A stretch of DNA of 64,000 nt from Vidua macroura (GCF_024509145.1 NC_071576.1:60088314-60152313); one strand, 5' to 3'; shown: positions 1-14,200, numbered from the stretch's first letter. Notes: generated by a model not told the origin, from the letters alone. A program made the numbers and translations.

Positions 1-2166
1 CTAATCATTCACAATACTGCACCTTTTTTGCAAATACAAGGACAATATTTGTTGCTGCTTCCCACATTTGTTGGTTTACATTGCTATCATTTTGCTTGTA
101 AACCTGGGTTATTCTACTGAACAGAAATGATGACTTGAATTTGGGTAATGCTTACGACCATACAAATAATCTATCAGTAGCAGTAGTGTCAGCTGGAGAA
201 TTAATGCTACAAGTGGATAACATCACGCTATTTGAAACCAATAGCTCTTCACACAGTTGAAGACTGAGGGTCCTATTCAGCAAATATTCAGGGTCCTATG
301 GCTGTGGCCACAGAGGTTCCAGAAGCTCTCGCTGAGTCTAATCCTGATTCAGGAACCAAAATGATATGCTGTGTATATATTTCTCTGCACAGCCTGGATG
401 CGCTGGACACCCTCCCCCACTTGATTCCTGGGAAGGAAAAAAATATGTCTCTGTTTAGCTTTCAGTGACATGAAAAGCAATCCACAGTAATGAAATCTAA
501 AGAAGTTAGCCAGGCATGTATGAAAAGAACAGGATGCCTGTGAAAAGGGAAGAGCTGTCAAAACCTAATTGTGGGCTCTGGCTGCAATGAAATTTATCAA
601 AGAGGGAAGACAGGTTGGATATAAGGATGTAGACAACTTCTGCTAAGAGACACTTGTTGTGCTCTGGGCAATAGTAACCCTTACACCACACCTTGTGTGC
701 TGTGTCAGGATATTCCTGTCAACATTTGGCTGCAGCAGAGAGCTCCCAAATGCCCAGGTCAGCATTTCAAGTGTGGCACTTCAGCCAGCATCTGCCCTGT
801 CACTGGGGGCACAAACACCTGGGCAGAGCTGCCCCACTGCTGGCAGCACCTGTGCTGAGAAGGCATCGAGCCTTCCTCCTGCCACACCGCCTGTGGGCAC
901 TGCCTGCTCAGACTGTGCTGCTGTGGCACCAGGAAACACAATTCCTTATGGACACAGGACAAGACTGTGGGATTCTTCCCAGCTTGCAGCATCTTCAAAA
1001 TGCCTGACAATCTTTTCTGGAACTGCCTATGGCCAGTGCTCACAACCAAGCAGGGAAATCTTCAGTGGCACTGAAGTGGTAACACAGCTGCACTCTGGTG
1101 CAGAAAGTAAACTCAGAGGGGCTGTGAACTGCCTGCCTCCAAGTGTTAGTGCCCACAGCATCATTCCTGGCTCCATATGGGTACTGTGCTCTGTGCTCCT
1201 GTCTTTCAACATTGAGGATAACTCTGGGGCTGCTCATATACAAGATGCTTCCATTTGACTGGGAGTACTGCCCGACTCAGCCAGTGAGAGCAACAATGGG
1301 AGCAAGTCATGGTAACTTTAGGAAGCAATTTAGTTTGATCTTTGATGAATTTCTGTGTCTCATGAATCAGGATTAGTGTTCCCTGTATTGGGGAGAGGAT
1401 TAGACAGAGGGATTAAAAGGACATCTTTACCCCACTGGACTCTGTGGAATAGCCCCTGAGGATATGGCTAAGAAAGAGTTCAACAGGAATGCCAAATTTC
1501 TGCTGAATAGGTTAAAAGGGTGAGGAAGCCTCTTCGGCAGCCATCCAAGCGCAGAAGACCTGCATAACATTCCTGCTGAATAGGGCCCTAAAGACAAAAA
1601 ACAAAACAAAACAAAACAAAAAAAAAAAACATAGGAACCTTGAAAAGCTTTTCTGATTGTATTGCTTCTTATGAGCGCCTCAGATCTCCAAAGACACTTA
1701 AACATATTTTTGTCAGTGCAGTTAGGCATCCTTTGAGATGTGCTAGTGCCATGGATGATATATTGTTACAAGAAAAGAAGTCAAATTAGGCTGTTGCATA
1801 TAAAAAAAAAACAGGTCTTGATTGTTCTGTAAACAAGGTCCATTTCTTTACATCAATTAACAGTGAAAGTTACCCAAGATCTTATTTAAAAAGCAAAACT
1901 AAACCCTCAATCAAGTGTATAACGTTTGGTGTTTTCATGTCTGTATATTATAGACAACAATTACCTTCTGTCTCCCTAAAACTGAAAGGAGCAGACTTAA
2001 CTTGTGTGCCACATTTCAGCTTTAAAGTGTTTCCAAACCCCTTTCCAGGATTTACCTCATGCACACGGATCTTGGGTTTGATCATAAAATTTCGTCCAAC
2101 TTCTAACGCCATGTGGGAGAATATTCCAGATTATTGCAAGGGGGAAGCAGTAAAGGAATGCCTTAC
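1..2166 (-). other. SYT9: SYT9 intron 6, partial; terminal exon not found
   Basis: This is the sequence after the exon 6 donor (GTAAGG at 2166). It holds an (AAAAC)n/A-rich run near 1594-1630 and no recognisable gene. I looked for an AG acceptor followed by a Lys-Arg-stop terminal exon, as remembered from mammalian SYT9, and saw no convincing candidate. AAA AGA after an AG occurs near 1012-1018 but lacks the stop and a pyrimidine tract. The last exon and 3' UTR probably lie beyond base 1. Confidence 0.7.
1594..1630. repeat. (AAAAC)n repeat with A run
   Basis: ACAAAAAACAAAACAAAACA is followed by a run of As. It is simple sequence within the partial intron 6. Confidence 0.8.
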
Positions 2167-2296
2167 CTCCACAAGAGGATGCCAGTGAGCGATGGGCTTC
2201 CGAGGGTACGAGAGCATTTCGTTCCAGTGGTCGCGACCTAGACTCTCTGCATCGTTGCCTACTTGACAAACTCCAATGACCTCATTGTGACCTACA
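2167..2296 (-). CDS. SYT9: SYT9 exon 6: end of C2B with WHXL motif
   Basis: This exon completes Arg445 and encodes residues 446-488. The acceptor is TTTTCACAG ending at 2297 and the donor is GAG|GTAAGG at 2166. It reads VGHNEVIGVCQVGND, then GRDHWNEMLSYPRKPIAHWH, then PLVE. E450 takes the fifth Ca2+-ligand position of C2B, where SYT1 has Asp. W483-L486 (WHPL) is the WHXL motif near the C-terminus of synaptotagmin C2B domains, linked in the family to vesicle docking and recycling. Reading through the donor would add about a dozen intronic residues before a stop; the strong GTAAGG donor and the expected length argue for splicing to a very short final coding exon. Confidence 0.95.
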
Positions 2297-5200
2297 CTGT
2301 GAAAATGGTCCATAATATTTTTTTCTTAAAATTTTACCTTTGGAACCACACCAGCTGCATATTTCATCAGAAACGTTAATGGTGGATTTTTAGGATTAAT
2401 TCTTGCCTGGAGAACATAACGCGCTCGGAAATACTTTGTACCGCTTGCTCTTTGTGTTTCCCAGTGCTCAGAACAATTTGATATATCCCCCCCTTGTAGC
2501 ACACAAAAGGTTCTTCCCCTGTGTTCTGCAATTAGCTGCAAAGGCAAACAGGCTCTAAGACACAACTTTATAAATGGAGCGTGTGTATGTAAAGGCTTAG
2601 CATAAATGTACAAACTGAACATCAGCGCTTAAATGCCCAGTTACCCCATTCTGCTAAACACACCTGCAGCTTACTGATGTCAGTTATAGATCCAAATCTA
2701 CATTTTAAAATTTAGTAAGGAAGTTCTGCCCGGCAAGACAAAAAATGTGGAGACTTCTACCAAGCTCAACCTGACATTAATTCCCCGCCTATAGGGAAAA
2801 AAGTAGTAACTTTCTTTCTGGGTGCAAATCTAGCGTGCAAGACTTCATCAGCCAATATTTGACAGCTACAGGCATCTCACCGGTCATAATCCATAACAGC
2901 TATCGACAAGTTAATTTGGTCAATGTTTTCTGGAGGGACGTCAAAGACTATGGCTTCATTGTAAACAGGATTTAGAGTGTTCCTCTTGGTGGAAGTTTTC
3001 CTTTTCTTTAGCCGCCTTCCTTCACACATTAAAGAAACCTTCACGTAGGGATCTGTGTGGGTCATAAGAACAATGTTGATTTTTGACAAATGCAAATGGA
3101 AAGTGAAGGGAGACTTCCTGTGTGCCCATTCCTGCTTGCAGGATTAAATCTCCCGGACCTGACTGGAATTTGAGCTTCTCTGTCACCATGGAATGCACGG
3201 GAGGCAGAGCAGCTTTGAAAGCTTTACCTGGTTCACTGCTTATAATGAACTTTTTAGGTTCAAGAAACTCCTGGTTGTGTACCAGCTTCTCAAAGGGTAT
3301 TAAAATATCCACTGAAGCGTGTTATACATGACTATTTTATACATCAGCCTGTGTATCAGCCTATTTATAGCAGCCTAATTACTTGTTAGATTTGTAGGAC
3401 AGACAGAAGATGACAATGTTTTTCACAAAGGGATTTACTGATGTATGGTTAAATACAATTCATAGTGCAACAATTAGTGGCTTATATTTCTCAAGAGAAT
3501 GATAATTATTTTTAAACTCCTGAATGTAGCAAAAAGAGAAAGTTATTTCTTTGTAGCTCCTTTCTGAGAGCTCTACAGCTTTCTGCTAGTATTTAAAAGA
3601 CATCTATGAAGTCTTATTTATGTTTCTGATTTTTATTGTGGGCTTTTGAAAGGGTTGCTGAAAGGATTCTGGGATGATCACTGCTTTCTCCATATGCCAG
3701 TAACAGCAGAACTGGCTCAGTGGCTCTTGGGGACTGTCAGAGAGGGCCAGTCTGCCTCTGTGTCATAGCTGTAACAGTCTGCTGCACAAACAAATTCCCA
3801 GTGCTGGGAATGCATTTTGGCCAGCTTGTTTTACTCTGAATTACAGTATAATAATAATAATTACAGAAGTAATAATCTTGCACTCTTTTTGACAGAGCAA
3901 CTTATTTTAAACTGTTCCTTGGATCTAAGCTAACTAAAATGTGTTATTTATTTCTCATCAACTCCTGCACTCAAGTAGAGCTCACAGTATAAAATCCCCC
4001 CTCTCAAAAATCATTCCGGGATTTGACAGTGTTGAATTCTGTGTCTTGGGAGGAAAATGGGACAGAAATCCACACTGAGCATTAAATTAATTCCTACCTG
4101 ATGCTCCTGTGATATCCATTGCCTTTAGATTTCTTGCCTTTATTATTGTAATAGTTAGTCTACCAGCTGTTGGAAGGTAGCAGAGCGAAAACATAAGGTC
4201 ACCAAGATCCACATTATCCTGTTCAGAGAAAAAAAATATCATGTGAAGCAATAATAACAATTTTTCTACTCCTAGCAGGATTTCAAGATGAAAATATACC
4301 TTTGGGGATCTACAGTTATGCAGTAAAAGCTGAATTCTCATTCTGAACCATATCTGAAAAAAACAGCTATCCATGTGCATACAAAATTCAAGTCACTCTG
4401 TTGCTAGACCACCGAAGTTCTCCAGGATAAATGAGGATTTCGTTTCTAGCACTCAGTCCTTGGAGATGACACACATTCAAATGATGAGGTGCCTTGTGAG
4501 GAACTGGAAAATCTTTGTTCTGTTTTTATGTTTTTTAGTGATTTGTCTTTTTCACTGACAAGCAGCCACAAAAGTCTGTGCCTTTCTTTCCAGTCTGCAG
4601 GAGAAAACCCACAGAGACAGTCACGGGAAAAAAAACCCCATGGTTTGGGCAGGACAAAGCTTTTTCCAACTCTTAAGTTTGTATGAACTCTGGTGTGACA
4701 GGTCAAAATTATCTATGGCAATGGGACAGTCTCCACCAGAGGAAGAGTAAGGGTAATTATTAATTTTTGATCATAATAATTACAATAATAATAACAACAA
4801 CTTCCTGTGCCTCACACAGACAAGCTCCCTTAAGTAGATTTATCCATCTGTTTTACTGACAATTTGCAACCCTTTCCTGTGTTGATGGCATCAGAGTTCC
4901 AGAAAAGTAATAGAAAATTTGCAAACTCTGTTCGCAGTTACAAAGCATCACTATTTTTTAAAGAGGGAAATCCAGATCTTTCATTAAAAAAATAGCAAAG
5001 GAAGGATTGCATTAAATTATTTCTTTGATTTGATTTGCATTTTATTTTTGGACTGAGCAGTGAATTCACACTTTCACAGACCTGCTTCCTGTAACTTAAT
5101 ATTTCATTCCTGACTGGAAAAAAAAAAAAAAATTACCTGATTCTTGAAATTAGCAGTTTCAAGGCCATTTTCCAGGTTTTCTAGGGAAGGGAAATACAGC

Positions 5201-8200
5201 TGCTGTGGAGTATGTTTATCTTGCTTACTTAGCTTTGTGCAATAGCTTCTCATCTTACCCGAGCTGGTTCCTTCTCTGTCAGTCACCAAAAGCTGAAAGG
5301 TGGTGGATGATGGAGAAGGAGAGGGAAAATACCTGGAAAGAGCCCCTAGCACAGGTTTGTCTCTGATGCCCAGAGCCTGTGCAGTCACTTTGTGTCCCTC
5401 CATGAGCTAGCAGGGGACATGAGCAGGACAGAAAGCATTGCTGGCACAGAGCTGTAGAAAAGTGTTGTGTCAGAAGGGAATTATGGAGGTCACTTGGTCC
5501 AACCCCTTGCTCAGGAGAGACAACTTTGCTTTAGCTCACAGATCAGTCAAAGAAAAAACCCAACAGGTACAGTCATTCAAAAGCAGGTCCTTTCATTGTG
5601 CTGTTATTTAAGAGATGCAGTCAAAGAAGGAAAAGGCTGATATTATGGGCCATTTGTCAGGAATAACCAGCTTTTAACCCTATCACCTTTTCCATTCTGA
5701 AGATCAGTGTTTCAGGGTGGCTGAAAAGCTAATAAAGGCTGGGACAATATCGAGGTGGTTGCTATGACTCAGACTGCTTAGTGCCTCTTGATAGCTCCCA
5801 CTTGGAAGCAAACCTGCTGCAACAAATTGTGTTCCTGACTCACTTGGTGGGAGGATCAAAGTGCTGCTTGGGATGCTGCGAGAAGTCCTACAGGTTAAAG
5901 AGGTGTCAGCACATCCAGGAGAAACTTCTCTTGGCTAACACCTGCCCTTAACGTTACAGGAAAATAACTGACCTCTGAGATTTTCCCAGTGGTCAGCTGG
6001 AGCTCGATGCCTATGACCAGGAAAACAGGGAGCAAAGTTTTCACTTGTCCTTCCCACTGTGAGAGCAACTTCCAACATGTAAATGTACTTCCCCAGCTCT
6101 GAGGTGCTGAGATTCATAGCTGTGAAGTTCTCTCTTGTGCTGCAGCTCTGAGGGGGCCAAAATTCCATAAGCCATTTAAGGATATTATTGACTGAAGCCA
6201 TCTTTTGGGAATTTGTCACTCTTGCAAATATTGATAGGTTGTTTTTCCTGAATTGGTCACTACTCTTTAGAAGACAGTGTTGTTGAATCAGTCAGATTTT
6301 CCCTGACCACAGAGAAGCCCATCAGGCATCTGCTGTTTTAATTGTGTATTTTGGCATACGTCAGTATTGTCAGCTGTGGCATATTTATATGCATAAATAT
6401 GGACAGTTATTGATTGGGGATTTTACATTTTTTTTTTTGTAATTTATTTTGTAGCACTTTGCAGTTCATCTTTATCGGATAGGGGTAGGTTTGACTTCAA
6501 ATGTTTCAGAATGTACTGACACAGTATTTTGGATTTTATGTAATCATGGAGGTACTTCAATAAACAACAACTGACCTATGCACCACTGAAATATATAGAT
6601 ATATTTATATCTGTATTGTAGAATGTCCTTCTTACATACTTTGTACTACACTGTTAGACACTCAGTACATTAGTACTTGATGCAGATATTTCCAACTCTT
6701 TTGTCTCTCTGAATACAAAATTCAGAGCCATACTCCATATTAAATACTCCATATTCAACTCCAGTGCTCCACGTGCTGACTAGGAATTCATTCTGGGAGT
6801 ACTGTAAATTTACTGCCACTACCAAATACAGAAGCTTCCACTCCAGACTTGATCATCCTGAATGAACATTTAAAAAATGTTATCCAATTTTTATCAAGAA
6901 GGTTATAGGTAAATGAATTATTATACAATTGTTTTAGGAATTGAATTCAAGATGCCAAGAAAAATCAGAGAATCATAGAATGTCCTGATTTGGAAGGGAT
7001 CCACAAGGATCAGGGAGTCCAACTCCCACCCCTGCACAGAACAGTCTGAAGAGTCACACCCTGCATATATAACTGCACAAATGACTGCATAAAGGAACTG
7101 CTTAGGAAAAGAATGGATCACATGTGTTGAATGCAGTATTAAGAATCAGGCCATAATATACTTACCCACAAGCTTTGCCTTACAACTGAATAATTGTCAC
7201 CTGCACTGTGATGGGTTTTTTTTTAGCAAATACTGTGATATATATAATATACATACGTGTGATATATATATAATATATAATGATACTTTATCAATGCTTC
7301 TTGAAAAACTGCACTAGGCATTATATGGGGAAAAAAACCAGAGTTATACTGGAAACAGAGCCTGTGATTTCTTTAGTCTTTTCCAGCTGTAAAAGTTGTA
7401 GGTGTTGTAGCAATAGGTCACAGATGATTGTGAGATTGTTCACAAGCCAATGCCTGAGAATGTGACTGAAGGGCAGCTTGCAGGCAGCAGCAGGGAAGAG
7501 ACAACTTTTGCCATGCAAATCCTTCTCCCTGTCTGAAAAAGAGGCCCTATCTTCTCACACTTTCATTTTAAATTGTAGGGAATTAATGACTACTCCATCA
7601 TCCTGGCTACTTGCAAAGGTGTTCTAAAGTTTGGAAAGGATTTTTATAACAGAGAGAGCTTTTCCACTTGACCTGGCTATTCCTCCCTGTCTTACCCCTA
7701 TTTTCTCTAAGCAAAGGGCAACACTGAAAATTGTTGCAAACAATGGGTCCTCAAGGTTCAGTTACAAAGGTTTAATGAGGGAATGTTCCTCAGAAAGTCC
7801 CACAAACTTTGGTGGTGAAACAGCAGCCAAAGGCCTAAAAACTGACTCCTGACTCGAGCCAACAGAAGCCATGAGAAAGCTGACAGCTCTTCATTAGCAT
7901 GATCTCTGGCTGATTGACATATTATTTGTTCTTTGGCTTCTTTATTTACTATCTGTTTTTCTAACACATCTTGCAATGGCTCTGTGAACTGCAAACATGG
8001 CTTTGCACACCCTGCTTTATGCCTGTGTAGCTTTCACAGAATCACAGAATCAAAGAATAATGAGGTTGGAAGAGACCTCTAAGATCATCAAGTCCAACCT
8101 ATGCCCTAACACCTCAACTAGACTATAGCACCAAGTGCCATGTCCAATCTTTTTTTAAACACATCCAGAGATGGTGATTCTACCACCTCCCTGGGAAGAC

Positions 8201-11200
8201 AATTCCAGTGCTTTATTATTCTTTCAGTGAAAAATTTTTTCCTAATATCCAACCTGTACCTTCCCTGACGTAGCTTGAGGCTGTGTCCCCTTGTTCTGTC
8301 AGTGCTGCCCGGTGGAAGAGACCGACCCCACCTGTCCACAGCCTCCCTTCAGGAAGTAGTAGAGAGCAATGAGGTCACCTCTGAGCCTCCTCTTCTCCAG
8401 GCTAAACAACCCCAGCTCCTTCAAATGTTCCTCACAGGATTTGTGTTCCAAGCCCCTCACCAGCCTCGTTGCCCAAGCATCTCAACATCCTTCCTAAACT
8501 GAGGGGCCCAGAACTGGACACAGCACTCAAGATGTGCCCTCACCAGTGCCGAGTACAGGGGAAGAATGACCTCCCTACTCCTGCTGGTCACACAATTCCT
8601 AATGCAGGCCAGGATGCCATTGGCCTTCTTGGCCACCAAGGTACATTGCTGGCTCATATCCAACCAGCTGTTGACCAGCACCCCCAGGTCCCTTTCCGCC
8701 TGAACACTGTCCAGCCACGCTGTCCCCAGCCTGTAACGCTGTAGGGGATTTTTGTGGCCAAAATGTAGAACTTGACACTTAGACTTATTGAACTTCATGC
8801 TGTTGGATTCTGCCCATCCATCCAACTGATCTAAGTCTCTCTGCAGAGCCCTCCTCCCTTCCAATAGATCAACACAAGCTCCCAGCTTAGTGTCGTCTGC
8901 AAATTTACTAATGAAGGACTCAATGCCCTCATCCATGTCATCTATAAAAATATTAAATAGAACTGGTCCCAGTACAGACCCCTGAGGGACACCACTGGTG
9001 ACTGGTCACCAGCTGGATGCTGCACCATTCACCATCACTCTCTGGGCCCAGCCATCCAGCCAGTTCCTAACCCAGCGAAGAGTGCTCCTGTCCAAGCCGT
9101 GGGCTGCCAGCTTATCTAGGAGTGTTCTATGTGAGACAGTATCAAAGGCCTTGCTGAAGTCTAAATAGACAACATCCACAGCCTTTCCTGCATCTACCAG
9201 ACGAGTTACCTGGTCATAGAAGGAGACCAGGTTGGTCAGACATGACCTACCCTTTGTAAACCCATGCTGACTGGGTCTGATACCCTGGCCATCCTGTAAG
9301 TGCTGTGTGATAGCACTCAGTATGAACTGCTCCATTATCTTACCTGGTACTGAGGTCAGGCTAACTGGCCTGTAATTACCAGGATCAATGGTATGGTGTG
9401 GACACGTTAGTGACTTTTACTATTGCTTGCAGTCCCAGACCTTTGGCCTGCTGCTTCACTACCCCAGCCCCCCAGAATCTGCACGTGTGTGTTCATCTCT
9501 CTGGGGGTGGACTGGTGCTGTCACAGGCATGGCCCTCACATCCAGCAAACACAGGTCTTTTCTACAAATGCAGCTTGCTAAGAGAACCAAAGCCAATGTA
9601 TCAGAGCGCAGAGAGGATTAGTGCACATCTTCACACGTTTAGAATCACTGAGCTACACAGCTTAAGCCACGGATTGTCACTAAAGGTGTGCTGTATTAGC
9701 AAGAAATCACTTCGAGGAACAGAATTAACAAGCACAGAGGGCAGGATCTTCTGCAAGGATTAGTTCCTGTTTGAATTGGGTGCTAAGGCTTTACTGTGTA
9801 CGCTCCACAAAACGTGGCACTACAGGCATTATACTGCCAGAGGCATTTTGGAATTCCTGCTTAGGAGAAGATTTCATAAATAATGTAGGCTATCAAGTCA
9901 TGCATGTTGTACTTTCCAAATTTGTGCCTAACCTCATTCAGTGTGGTAGTAATACCATACTGGGCATGTTGCAGTGCGACTGTGACAGCCTTAATATAAC
10001 CAGACCTAATAGCTGGTCAGTTTTATTAGTAACTCAAGAGAAAATAATCAGAAGATAATTAAATTGAAATTCTAATTTACTTACATGTACATGCCCTATA
10101 CTATTTTTCTTTTGGTCCCATTCAGCAGGTAGCATCACTGAATAAATATCCTCTAACAAACATACTGTTCTCCCGTTGTTCTCAAAACCTGCCCAGGTTC
10201 AGAGGTAGAAACACAGCCTTTATTTTTAATCTGTAACCTGCCTGTTCCTGTATTCCAAAAAAAGTGAAACAAGACTGGGATCAGCTTTGCTTGGGCCCCA
10301 GGCTCGGGCTGAGGGCTGAGTGCCTTGATGTCGTGAGCTGTGCCTCTGATAATCCCACCTGGATTTGTCTCTGAGCCCTTGCTGTGTTCGTGCAGTTCTT
10401 TATTCAACGGAGCAAGAGCATGAAGCTTCTTCCTTGAAAATGGCTCAGTGTTACCTGGGAGAGTTCAAACCAGAGGTGTAAATCACAAGGTCTGCCTGAA
10501 AACTGCAAAAAGGGTGAATCTCATAATCCATGAAACCTCAAGGTAAATAAGATTGATGTTAGGAGCATGGAGACATGCCCCCCCTCTCATATTATGCTTC
10601 CTCCTTGCTCTGCTCCTGGTGAAAATATTTGATACATTATAAAAATCATATTTTTTAAACTATTTTCAGTGGCTTCTACTGGAAGGGCTATTGTTCCTGC
10701 TTTTCCCAGAAAACATTTTGGGTTTTCCCCCCTGTAAAACTAGCCCAGAATAAATATACCTCTGAAAAATGCTGAATTCTAATAGTAACATTAGTAGGCT
10801 TTTAGTCTATAATCACACATTGCTTATAGTTTTAAAAAACATTATTCAATTTTTCTTGAGATTAGCCTGCAGGATAAATCATTCCCCAGTACTGTGTCAG
10901 CAGCCCCATGCTGTTGCTTAGTGAGTATAACTCAGCATATTAAACAGGGAGATGTGCAACCTCAAAGAGGATGGTGACTAAGGGCCCCGAAATGGCCTCA
11001 CCTTTGATGCCTTTGAGGCTGCATTAAGCAGCTCAGGCTGGATCAAACCTTCCCAGTGAAACCTCCAAGTCACCTGGTTGTTAGGGACATTCTGACAAAA
11101 TGGGGATGACATTTGGGATCAGAGCTCTCCTCTTCCTTCTCACAAATACATTAGAGTGCAGAAAATGGGTATGTAAAGCAGGCAGCAGGGGATGGAAGAA

Positions 11201-14200
11201 AACAAGACAATTTATATAATTTTGCTCCTGCCTCGGATCTGGAAGGAGATTTGCTGTCCCCGAGTTAGGCATTCATAAGGTTTGTGCTCATTTCTTTGGC
11301 AACTTGAGTTTTGTATTTCTGGAGCAGAGAAGCTGTGATGGGCCTGCACCACGCAGTGCCTGTGCCACTCTAATTAAAGCATATGTCTCAATTATACCAG
11401 GTTCCTCCCTTCTCCAGCTATAAAAAGACAGACACTACTTTTTCACTTTCCTGCTATGTTGCAAAACTAATTATGGGTTGTGAGGTGCCCACATGTATTT
11501 TTATGCATCTCACCAACATAACATTAACTGGAGCACTTAGCAGGCACTGATGCCCTTGCTTATTTCCTATTAAGTCAGTAACTCTTGAGAGAGGTTTTCG
11601 AGGCAGAAGTGGTTTTAGAGATTTGCTGAATTCCTGCTGCTGTGTCAGAGCTGTACAGCTCAGGCCATGGTAGCTCTGCATGCTGCCTCCTGTAGCAGTT
11701 GGACATGTCTCTGCAAAGGACACAGGGAAACAGGAACACAGCAGAGGTGTCGTGGAGTGAGAAGGCATCATTTGAATCTCACAGAAAGGACAGAGTGCCA
11801 CTATTTTATTTAAATCTCTCTTTCTTCTCCCCTCCAAGCTGAGGAGCATTAGTTGCATTTTAAACAACAAGAAAGCATTCCTAGTTCATTCCAAATCTTT
11901 CCTGGAATTAAGGGAATGTATGCTGCTAGGGTGCAAGTTTCACTGTACATCATTCTAATATTTGCTAATGAAGGGATTTGAATTTTGCAAGGATTTATTT
12001 CAGAGGAGGCTCATTCAGCTAAGACAAGGATGAGTTAAGTACATGAGGTATATGTGTTAAGCCCAAATGACTTGCACATGCTTTAAGCAGTGTTATCTGC
12101 TTTTTTGAATATACATTTATTAAATTGCTTATCTGTGTTGAGAAGCTTGGAATAAGATTTGAGTGATAAGATACTAATTCTGCTGAGGAACATGTCCAGG
12201 ACACAAATACTATACAAATCCCATAGACTGTAATCTGTTTGGGAATGATAGTAAAGCTAAAGTATCTAATATGAAGAATTTGTGAAGTTAGCTCTACATT
12301 TTTTATAATTTCATCATAGAGTCATTTTGAGTTATATCTATGAGAAATATATACTGATAAAAACTCTTTTGAAATGTTGGATTTTAATTGAATTTGCATG
12401 TGACTAGAAGAGTGCCAGTTGCTTCTCATTACACATTTTGAGATGAATAGAAAAGATATGACTGGAAAATTCTATTTTCATGACATCTTAAATCAAAGAA
12501 ATGAACTCTAGTAAGGGAGATATTTATTAATGCCTGAATCAATCCATATCTACAGATACGTGATTAGGTAAAGTAAGTGGAAAATGGGAATGGCCAATCT
12601 TTTAGAATTATTCTTTCAATACATCAATGTCAGGCTATATTTCATGTTTTAAGTTAATTTTCAAGGGGTGCCATTTTCTCACTGTGATTTCATTTTTTAA
12701 ATTTCATTTCATTGTCTCTATTTCTTTTCTTTATGCTTTTCTTAAAAATGAAAGCAAATACGCAAAGAAGCCTTTTGAGCTTGGTCTGTCTGATTTCACT
12801 TACTGGGAAAGACCATGAACAAACAATTCAGAAGCTTGTTTTCACTGCAGTGAAGGAATACAAGAAAGCTGAAGTGTTTGCATGTAATTCACTCTGGATT
12901 TTGCAGTTTCCTGAGCATTTTGGCAACTTCTCTATAAAGACATTGTCAAAAACAAAGCCAATACCATATCCTCTGTCTTCAGAGTGTGAAGATCTTTAAC
13001 ATGGATTTTTAGAGTTTGTGTTTTGGGTTTTTTTGGGGTTTTATTCCTCTCCTGATTCCATTATCCTTGTGTCATGACTACTTTTCTTTAATCCAGGCCA
13101 CATAAGAAGGATTCTCCAGCCACAACTTTGTGCTGTGCCAGTCATTCATGATGTCTCAGAAATGAGGGGCCAAAGTAGGAGCCTTTCACTTCATGAAAGC
13201 TCCAGAACAAATCCAGTCAGTGTCCTTGAGGAGAACATACTCATAAACTTTCTCCTGCCACAATGTCCTCAGCAGAATCAAGGACAGAGGCCTTTTCTGG
13301 TAGGCAATCAATGTTCTTATCTCTCTCTAAAGACCCAACAACTCCACTGTCATCATTTATATAAATAAGGTGGCAGTGATTATTGAAACTTTCCAAATGG
13401 TGAGCTGCATACGATCCTTGGGATGCATTTACAGGATCATTCTGTATTAAGATCCTTTTAAAAAAAGCCTCTATTCAGTACAGATGAACTTTATCCCATA
13501 CCTGTTCTTAAGCATATGTTGAAATCCTGGCTTTGAATCCTTTATGCAGATTTTCAGTTCACTACAACCACAGTGGTTTGCTGAATCTGGGCCTAACAGT
13601 GAATCTAATGAATTGTCCCGTAGCTATTGAGATAGAAATAATGTCTTAATTTGTTCCAAACTAAATTGATGAACTGCAGAGATAATCTGAATTGAGCTAA
13701 TAAAAATTAGCAGAGACACGACAGCAAAAGCTGGAGCACTTGTCCTGTTTATGTGTGTGTGCCTATGTCAGAAATTGATTTCATGGGAAAAACAGAAATG
13801 AGGCCTTCTGAAAGTGAAACTTCTGTAGAGAAGTTAATAGAAGTAGTTTTTAACTCCCTCATCAGTTATTAAGGAAACAAGTACAGAATTGGCTCTGAAG
13901 GCTTGCTAGATGGCATTGCTGGCCAGAGAGAGAAGTTAATTGAAGCTTAAGTTCCTCCTTGCAAATTAAATGATTCCTCTGAAAGTTATGTCAGTTTCTT
14001 GAATTGTTAGTGCCTTTTATTTATTTTTTAATTATTCTATGGCTTGTCACTTTCTAGAAAATGGAAAATTCAGTATAGACTTAATAATACAAAAAATTCT
14101 GCCCTGGCCCTTGTTTTCCAGGCTGCCTTGGATAATTTTGGTTGGTGCTGGGAGGCAGGGGGGTGCATGTGTGTTTGTGGGTGGGTGGGTGTAGGAAAAA

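Noticed and set aside
1005..1025. Candidate terminal exon: CCAG followed by AAA AGA on the minus strand
   Set aside because: Encodes Lys-Arg as expected, but continues with Leu instead of a stop and lacks a pyrimidine tract before the AG.
659..1258. 199-codon open frame on the plus strand
   Set aside because: No recognisable domain, low-complexity Ser/Ala/Cys content, no splice or promoter context, and it lies in the partial intron 6 of SYT9. Taken as chance.
1951..1975. Candidate terminal exon: GACAG followed by AAG GTA and a stop ten codons later
   Set aside because: The splice context is weak and the peptide does not match any synaptotagmin C-terminus I know.
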